DNA from: Afipia birgiae 34632
GTDB taxonomy: Bacteria; Pseudomonadota; Alphaproteobacteria; Rhizobiales; Xanthobacteraceae
DNA: 64,000 nt
Direction of reading: 5' to 3'
Assembly: GCF_000308295.2 (NCBI RefSeq)
Contig: NZ_HG326652.1
Coordinates: forward strand, 267,337 to 331,336
Below the pieces are notes generated by a model. The model was not told where the DNA came from, ran no database searches, and was given only the letters and a program-made list of their open reading frames with translations. The position numbers and the translations under genes were made by a program. Of the stretch, positions 57,274-64,000 are shown in pieces; within the stretch, counting starts at the first letter, position 1; the number at the start of each line of letters is the position of its first letter.

Positions 57274-57445
57274 CGGTGTCATCTCGAAGCACCCCCTCCG
57301 GGCGTGACAGAGAGCCGCAAGGGTTTTGAGAAAGATCATGCCCAAACGAAAACGCGCGGCTGTCAAAAGCCATATTTTTGGCGTACTGAAACAGTCAATC
57401 TTGTTAGCTTTGAAAAGCGACATGCTTTCTGTTTTTCGGGTCAAA

Positions 57446-58411
57446 ATGTCATCCAGATTTCAAATTCTCGTCTGTGCGGTCCTCGCGTCCGCTCCCTTGT
57501 GGCTGTCTGTTGGCGCGTCTGCGCAGCAGGACATCGATCCTGAGCTTCGCATCGAGCGGCTGGAAAACCAGCTGCGCACGCTGACCGGTCAGAACGAGGA
57601 ATTGCAGTACCGCAATCGCCAGCTCGAAGAGCAGTTGCGGGCGCTTCAGGGCGCGCAGCCGGCTCAAGCTGCCGCGCCGCGACCTGCTGCACCGAATGTC
57701 GTGGCCGCGCCGCAACAGCCTAATCATGGCTATCCGCCGGTGCCCGGCGCCGGTCAGGCTCCGCCGGTGATCGCCGCTCCCGTCGCCAGCAGCGGTCGTC
57801 GCGGCGATGCATTCGATCCGAGTCAGAACCCCAATGCGCCAGGTGTGCCCCGCGCGCTCGGTGGCGGCCAGGCGCCGCTCGCTGAAGGTCCGATCGGCGC
57901 GCCGGGCGGCCGTGATGCAGGCGAGCCGCTCGATCTGTCGAACGTCGGTAATTCGCGCGATCCCAACCGTGCGCCGGTGCAGCAGGCCCCGAATACGACG
58001 GCGTCGTTGACCACGTTGCCGCCGTCGGCGACGCCGCGCGACGAGTTCGATCTTGGTATCGGTTACATCCAGCGCAAAGACTACGCGCTTGCCGAAGAGA
58101 CGATGCGGAACTTCGCCCAGAAATATCCGACCGATGCGCTGCTTCCGGATTCGCAATACTGGCTCGGTGAGAGCCTCTATCAGCGGCAGAAGTATCGCGA
58201 CGCGGCGGAAGTGTTTCTTGGCGTGACAACGAAGTACGACACCTCGGCGAAAGCGCCGGACTCGCTGTTGCGCCTTGGCCAGTCGCTCGCGGCGCTGAAA
58301 GAAAAGGAAGCCGCCTGCGCAGCCTTCGGCGAGATCACCCGGAAGTATCCCCGGGCGTCGAACGGGGTGAAGCAAGGCGTTGGCCGTGAGCAGAAGCGCG
58401 TCGGCTGCTGA
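57446..58411 (+). CDS. cpoB: Tol-Pal associated protein CpoB/YbgF
   Basis: Periplasmic coordinator of Tol-Pal and cell-wall synthesis, about 321 residues. Signal peptide FQILVCAVLASAPLWLSVGA cut near ASAQ. N-terminal coiled coil (IERLENQLRTLTGQNEELQY), a Pro/Ala/Gly-rich linker, and C-terminal TPRs (DEFDLGIGYIQRKDYALAEE, DSQYWLGESLYQRQKYRDAA). In-frame starts at 57326 and 57422 exist; 57446 fits the signal peptide best. Confidence 0.9.
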   Translation: MSSRFQILVCAVLASAPLWLSVGASAQQDIDPELRIERLENQLRTLTGQNEELQYRNRQLEEQLRALQGAQPAQAAAPRPAAPNVVAAPQQPNHGYPPVPGAGQAPPVIAAPVASSGRRGDAFDPSQNPNAPGVPRALGGGQAPLAEGPIGAPGGRDAGEPLDLSNVGNSRDPNRAPVQQAPNTTASLTTLPPSATPRDEFDLGIGYIQRKDYALAEETMRNFAQKYPTDALLPDSQYWLGESLYQRQKYRDAAEVFLGVTTKYDTSAKAPDSLLRLGQSLAALKEKEAACAAFGEITRKYPRASNGVKQGVGREQKRVGC

Positions 58412-58486
58412 GGCTGCGGCGCTAGAACGCGGGCAGATTTCCGATGCCGATCCGGCTATGCTCACGCCGGACGTCCGGACGACATC

Positions 58487-59539
58487 ATGCCAAGGCCAGA
58501 AGAATCTCTCATCGTCAGCGCCGCCGAAGCGCGGCATCTGTTTGCCGACTGGAAAGGCGCGCCGGCGCTAGTGCTGGCGGTCTCCGGTGGTCCGGATTCG
58601 CTGGCCTTGATGTGGCTGGCTGCGCGCTGGCGGCGCTCGCTTAAAAGGGGTCCGCGTCTTGTTGCGGTCACGGTCGATCACGGCCTGCGCAAGGAAGCTG
58701 CGCGCGAGGCGCGCGACGTCAAGCAACTTGCGAACGCGCTGGATGTCGAACACCGTACGCTGCGATGGCGCGGCGAAAAGCCGAAAACCGGATTGCCGTC
58801 GGCGGCGCGCGATGCGCGCTATCGATTGCTGGCCCGCGCCGCGCTGGGTTGCGGAGCAACGCATGTGTTCACCGCCCATACCCGGGACGATCAGGCCGAG
58901 ACCGTCATTATGCGGCTGTCCCGCGGCAGCGGCATCGCCGGGCTGGCGGCGATGGCGCGACAAACGGAACGCGATGGTGTGGTTCTGGCGCGGCCGTTTC
59001 TGGACCTGCCGAAATCGCGGCTTGTCGCCACACTTAACAAGGCCGGCATCGCGTTCGCTGACGATCCGACCAATCACGATCCGCGCTTTACGCGGCCGCG
59101 CCTACGTGCGCTGATGCCAGTGCTCGCGGCGGAAGGCGCCGATGCGCGCGGTCTGGTGCGCCTGGCGGCACGTCTCGCCCGCGCCAATGCCGCACTTGAT
59201 GTCATGACGGACGGTGCGGAACGGTATCTGGCAAGCATCGATGGCGCAAGTTCCGGAGCAGGGTTCGATCTTGCGGCGTTTGATGCATTGTCCGACGAGA
59301 TCCGGGTGCGGCTGCTGATGCGCGCGATCAACCGCGCCGGTCACGAAGGACCGGCCGAACTCGGCAAGGTCGAGGCGCTGCTGCAGGCGATGGATCAGGC
59401 CGGAGCGAAGGGAAAATCCGGGGCGGGGCGCACCCGGTTGAAGCAGACGCTGGCCGGGGCCGTCATCAGCATCCAGAACAGCCGGATTTACATCGTCCCG
59501 GCACCGCCAAGGCGCCGGCGGATGGCTGGTTTGCCTTAA
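58487..59539 (+). CDS. tilS: tRNA(Ile)-lysidine synthetase TilS
   Basis: Adds lysine to C34 of tRNA-Ile(CAU), making it read AUA; 350 residues. The ATP PP-loop SGGPDS is at residues 33-38. Other motifs are TVDHGLRKE, VFTAHTRDDQAET and RGSGIAGLAAM. It precedes ftsH, as in many bacteria, with 192 bp between. Confidence 0.93.
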   Translation: MPRPEESLIVSAAEARHLFADWKGAPALVLAVSGGPDSLALMWLAARWRRSLKRGPRLVAVTVDHGLRKEAAREARDVKQLANALDVEHRTLRWRGEKPKTGLPSAARDARYRLLARAALGCGATHVFTAHTRDDQAETVIMRLSRGSGIAGLAAMARQTERDGVVLARPFLDLPKSRLVATLNKAGIAFADDPTNHDPRFTRPRLRALMPVLAAEGADARGLVRLAARLARANAALDVMTDGAERYLASIDGASSGAGFDLAAFDALSDEIRVRLLMRAINRAGHEGPAELGKVEALLQAMDQAGAKGKSGAGRTRLKQTLAGAVISIQNSRIYIVPAPPRRRRMAGLP

Positions 59540-59622
59540 CCACTGTTGAAACAGCCCCGCCAAACCGCCCTTATTTCACCCGGAATGGCATTAAGATGCG
59601 TTAAATAGTCCCGAGAGGTTCC

Positions 59623-59653
59623 CTTGGCATCAGGGGGGGCCGCACCTAGATTG
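59623..59653 (+). promoter_or_regulatory. Candidate RpoH (sigma-32) promoter of ftsH
   Basis: CTTG (59623-59626), an 18-nt spacer and CCTAGAT (59645-59651) resemble the alphaproteobacterial heat-shock pattern CTTG-N17/18-CyTATnT with one mismatch in the -10. It lies 80 bp before ftsH, a heat-shock gene in relatives. Confidence 0.45.
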
Positions 59654-59731
59654 TAATGCAGCCGGCACCGAAAACGTGTTGCAGACCCAAGGACATCAGG
59701 CCGCGATCCGTGCGGTCACGAAGGAAGCCCA

Positions 59732-61648
<1,917 letters not shown>

Positions 61649-61668
61649 GAGCGAAACGATACGATTGG

Positions 61669-61702
61669 GAAAGGCCGGTTCGTGAATCGGCCTTTTTCTT
61701 TT
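61669..61702 (+). terminator. Intrinsic terminator after ftsH
   Basis: Stem AAAGGCCG (61670-61677) / CGGCCTTT (61688-61695) with a 10-nt loop and a T-rich tail, 21 bp after the ftsH stop. Confidence 0.82.
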
Positions 61703-61836
61703 CGGTTGTTTCCGTGCTACGCGCAGTCCGCATGGGCTTTTGCCGTTGCCCCCTAACCGGGCATAGGTCGCAGCCGTATCGCTTGACCCTTCGCCGCAAT
61801 CGCCGCACGCAGAGAAAATCTCTTGCGGATGGATCG

Positions 61837-62607
61837 ATGACGGCCCCCACGACCCCAGACCATTTTCACGCGCCGGCCTACTGGTCGCGCGACGCCATCA
61901 TGCCGGGCATCGTCGCCATCGCGCCGATGCTGCCGGGCACGCTCGCCTTCGGCATGGCGTTTGGCGCGCTTTGCGCGCAGAAGAATTTCACGCTCACGGA
62001 AGTGCAGGTGATGATGGCCTTCGTCTATGGCGGGCTGTCGCAGTTCGTCGCCGTTTCATCCTGGCCGGATACGCTGACAGTCTCGTCGATCGCAACGCTG
62101 GCGCTGCTGACTCTGACCGTCAATATCCGCTTCTCGCTGATGAGCGCGAGCCTGCGCCCGTGGTTCGGTACGTTGCCGGCGTGGCAATCCTATCCGTCGA
62201 TGCTGCTGGTGACCGACGGCGGCTGGCTCGCCGCCACGCGCTATCGCAACCACGGCGGGGCCGACGCGTCGTTCTTCGTCAGCGGCGGTATCGTTCTCTA
62301 CGTTCTCTGGTTCGTGTCGTCGTTGCCGGGATATCTGCTCGCAGGGCAATTGAGCGATCCGAAGAAGTACGGCGTCGATCTTGTGGTGCCGGCGTTCTAT
62401 GCAGCGATGCTGGTTCCGGCCTGGAAAGGTCCGCGGCGCGCGATCCCGTGGGCCGTGTCGGGCGCGGTGGCGCTCTCGGTGCATTGGTTGCTGCCCGGCT
62501 GGTGGTTCATCATTGCCGGCGCTGTGTCCGGCGCGATCTGCGCCGGGTTGATGGACGATCCGCCGACGGGCGACGCGCGGGTCTCGCAACACGGAGTGGC
62601 AGCATGA
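61837..62607 (+). CDS. azlC: AzlC-family branched-chain amino acid exporter subunit
   Basis: Large subunit of the AzlCD (BrnFE-like) exporter, 256 residues from the ATG at 61837. PGIVAIAPMLPGTLAFGMAF and MMAFVYGGLSQFVAVSSW are the conserved AzlC start; several further helices follow. The frame is open to 61714, but the family N-terminus fits 61837. Overlaps azlD by ATGA. Confidence 0.9.
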   Translation: MTAPTTPDHFHAPAYWSRDAIMPGIVAIAPMLPGTLAFGMAFGALCAQKNFTLTEVQVMMAFVYGGLSQFVAVSSWPDTLTVSSIATLALLTLTVNIRFSLMSASLRPWFGTLPAWQSYPSMLLVTDGGWLAATRYRNHGGADASFFVSGGIVLYVLWFVSSLPGYLLAGQLSDPKKYGVDLVVPAFYAAMLVPAWKGPRRAIPWAVSGAVALSVHWLLPGWWFIIAGAVSGAICAGLMDDPPTGDARVSQHGVAA

Positions 62608-62921
62608 GTGAGTTCATGCGCTCCGATGTGATGATCGCATTCGCCGTGATGACGGCGGTGACGGTGGCGTCGCGTCTTGGCGGCTATTGGCTGATGGGGT
62701 ACGTCAACATCACCCCGCGCGTACGGCGGATGCTGGATGCTCTGCCGGGCTCGATCATCGTTGCGGCGTCGCTGCCTGTCGCGGTTAACGGCGGTGCCGT
62801 CGTTCTGTTCGCGATCGCTGCGGCCGTCGCGATCACCATTATCCGGCGCAACGAGTTCGTCGCGGTGATCACCGGTATGGCGGTGGCTGCACTGGCGCGG
62901 GCGCTCGGGTTCAGCGGCTGA
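62604..62921 (+). CDS. azlD: AzlD-family exporter small subunit
   Basis: Small membrane subunit, 105 residues, four hydrophobic helices. The start overlaps the azlC stop. MIAFAVMTAVTVASRLGGYW and ALPGSIIVAASLPVAVNGGA are typical. A longer open frame reaching back to 61971 is only the azlC shadow; the real gene begins at 62604. Confidence 0.88.
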   Translation: MSEFMRSDVMIAFAVMTAVTVASRLGGYWLMGYVNITPRVRRMLDALPGSIIVAASLPVAVNGGAVVLFAIAAAVAITIIRRNEFVAVITGMAVAALARALGFSG

Positions 62922-62987
62922 AACTTCCGAATTTTTGCTGCACTGCGAATTTGAATCCAGATCTACTGAATCGCTTGTCTTCGCTTT

Positions 62988-63001
62988 TGAACTGATGTTC
63001 A
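62988..63001. promoter_or_regulatory. Candidate operator of the tetR gene at 63029
   Basis: Palindrome TGAAC-N4-GTTCA 27 bp before the tetR start, in a T-rich 107-bp gap after azlD. A plausible autoregulatory site; half-sites are short. Confidence 0.45.
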
Positions 63002-63028
63002 CTTCTTTTTGGGAGACGAACGCCGTCA

Positions 63029-63721
63029 ATGGTTTACAGGCGAACTCATCAAGTTGTGAAGCGCCTTGCGGCACGCCGCAATGCGATTCTTGCGGCAGCG
63101 CGCGATGCGGCTGCTGAAGGCGGAATGGCGGCGGTTCAGATCGCGCCAGTCGCCACCCGCGCCAATGTCGCGGCGGGCACGGTCTATCGCTATTTTCCGT
63201 CAAAAGCCGATCTGGTCTCCGAACTCATCGCCGATGTGTCGCGCGCCGAATTGACGGCGATCCGCCGCGCCGCCGACGCCGCCCCCGGGCCATCGTCCGC
63301 TCTCGCGGCCGCTGTGACGACGATCGCGGTGCATGTGGTGTCGAATCGCAAGCTCGCCTGGGGCATCCTCGCCGAGCCGGTCGATGTCGATGTCACCGAA
63401 ACCCGGGTCGCGAGCCGCCGCGAGATCTCCGCCGAAGTTGAATTGCGGATCGAAGCTGCAGTGCGGGCAGGGCATCTGCCAGCGCAGGATATCGCATTGG
63501 CTGCCACGGCCCTGATCGGGGCGCTGCATGAATCGCTGGTCGGACCGCTGGCATCGGCCGAAATCGACGATCCGGTGAAGCTGCGCGATTCGGTGCAGGC
63601 GATCACGCTGTTCGCTCTGCGCGCCGTTGGTGTGCTCGATGCCCGTGCCCGTGGTCTGGTGGTGCAGGCGGTGATGCCGGTGATGCCGGTGCGCCGGGAA
63701 CTGGGCGCGCTGGCCGGATAG
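63029..63721 (+). CDS. TetR-family regulator
   Basis: 230 residues. HTH about 30-60 (APVATRANVAAGTVYRYFPS, then KADLVSELIA). The ligand domain has HVVSNRKLAWGILAEPVDV. It follows azlCD on the same strand and precedes the glcD-like gene; its target could be either neighbour or itself. Confidence 0.87.
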   Translation: MVYRRTHQVVKRLAARRNAILAAARDAAAEGGMAAVQIAPVATRANVAAGTVYRYFPSKADLVSELIADVSRAELTAIRRAADAAPGPSSALAAAVTTIAVHVVSNRKLAWGILAEPVDVDVTETRVASRREISAEVELRIEAAVRAGHLPAQDIALAATALIGALHESLVGPLASAEIDDPVKLRDSVQAITLFALRAVGVLDARARGLVVQAVMPVMPVRRELGALAG

Positions 63722-63896
63722 ACTGACCCGACACCAACCTCGGGTGTCCTTCCGAATCCGAACATCGCTCAGGCGCGTGAACTGCAGCGAACCCGGTTTC
63801 GCTATTCCAGTTTGGAACTGTTCAAATAGTGCAAGACGTGCTGATATATCAGAACAGCAAGGCGTGATACGACGCGCCGGTTTTTGGAGTGCGCGT

Positions 63897-64000
63897 ATGT
63901 CCATCATGATGCCTGAAGCGGATCAGGCGGTGCTCGGCCGCCGCGACGAGATCGTCGCCGCTTTGCGCAAAATCGTTCCTGGCGAAGGCGTGATCGCCAC
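63897..64000 (+). CDS. GlcD-like FAD-linked oxidase, N-terminal fragment (runs off window)
   Basis: Only 34 codons are visible: MSIMMPEADQAVLGRRDEIV then AALRKIVPGEGVIA. This matches the N-terminus of glycolate oxidase subunit GlcD as I know it in Bradyrhizobium relatives. GGAG lies 8 nt before the ATG. The FAD domain is outside the window, so the call rests on a short stretch. Confidence 0.6.
   Translation, partial: MSIMMPEADQAVLGRRDEIVAALRKIVPGEGVIA

Noticed and set aside
61971-62921. A 316-codon frame covering most of azlC and all of azlD
   Set aside because: Only the part from 62604 is AzlD; the rest is out of frame over azlC.
63842-63851. Short palindrome TGATATATCA before the glcD-like gene
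   Set aside because: Ten bases of self-complementary AT-rich sequence are likely by chance; no second copy seen.

Overview
The window looks like a chromosomal segment of an alphaproteobacterium of the order Hyphomicrobiales, most likely Nitrobacteraceae (Bradyrhizobium, Afipia, Rhodopseudomonas and relatives). The evidence is the set and order of core genes (tkt-gap-pgk-fba, DUF4164-zapA-[6S]-5-FCL, yebC-ruvCAB-ybgC-tolQRAB-pal-cpoB-tilS-ftsH), the protein style and the moderately high GC content. I cannot name the species. I see no tRNA, rRNA, CRISPR array or prophage.

Layout. (1) 1-9.9 kb: a biofilm-adhesin locus. The C-terminal 851 residues of a large RTX adhesin with a VWA domain face, across a shared bidirectional terminator, an operon on the minus strand: TolC-like outer membrane factor, C39-like ABC transporter, HlyD adaptor, LapG-type periplasmic cysteine protease and a small secreted protein. 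This is a LapA/LapBCE/LapG-type system; no lapD is visible. (2) 10-19 kb: mixed genes, including a SARP/BTAD-TPR regulator divergent from a methyltransferase, a LysR gene broken by two compensating frameshifts beside a DUF1127 gene, a thiolase and two GNAT acetyltransferases. (3) 19-30 kb: a MotA/OmpA-type non-flagellar stator-like pair, an inositol-phosphatase family gene, a Sel1 protein, thiE, and the glycolytic/Calvin block fba-pgk-gap-tkt, all on the minus strand. (4) 30-42 kb: DUF4164-zapA, a candidate 6S RNA, 5-FCL, a YmdB-like phosphodiesterase, a soluble chemoreceptor with an internal PilZ domain, yebC, a complete IS5-family element with a CTAG target duplication, mgtE, and ruvC-ruvA-membrane protein-ruvB. 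(5) 42.2-49 kb: an accessory block inside the ybgC-tolQ interval. It has three TetR genes, each with a clear palindromic operator, plus DUF1348, GST, a frameshifted DUF2852 gene, a phytanoyl-CoA-dioxygenase-like enzyme, a decayed membrane-protein gene and a BASS-family transporter. (6) 49.3-61.7 kb: the Tol-Pal envelope system, with a GGDEF-EAL protein and a FeeM/LuxI-fold acyltransferase-like gene between tolB and pal, then cpoB, tilS and ftsH. (7) 61.8-64 kb: azlCD, a TetR gene and the start of a glcD-like gene.

Common threads are cell-surface attachment and c-di-GMP (LapG locus, PilZ chemoreceptor, GGDEF-EAL protein) and local TetR control by palindromes that can be read directly. Three loci carry indels that break otherwise recognisable genes; either they are real decay or the assembly has base-level errors there. 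Assignments come from reading motifs and gene order; no database search was run.
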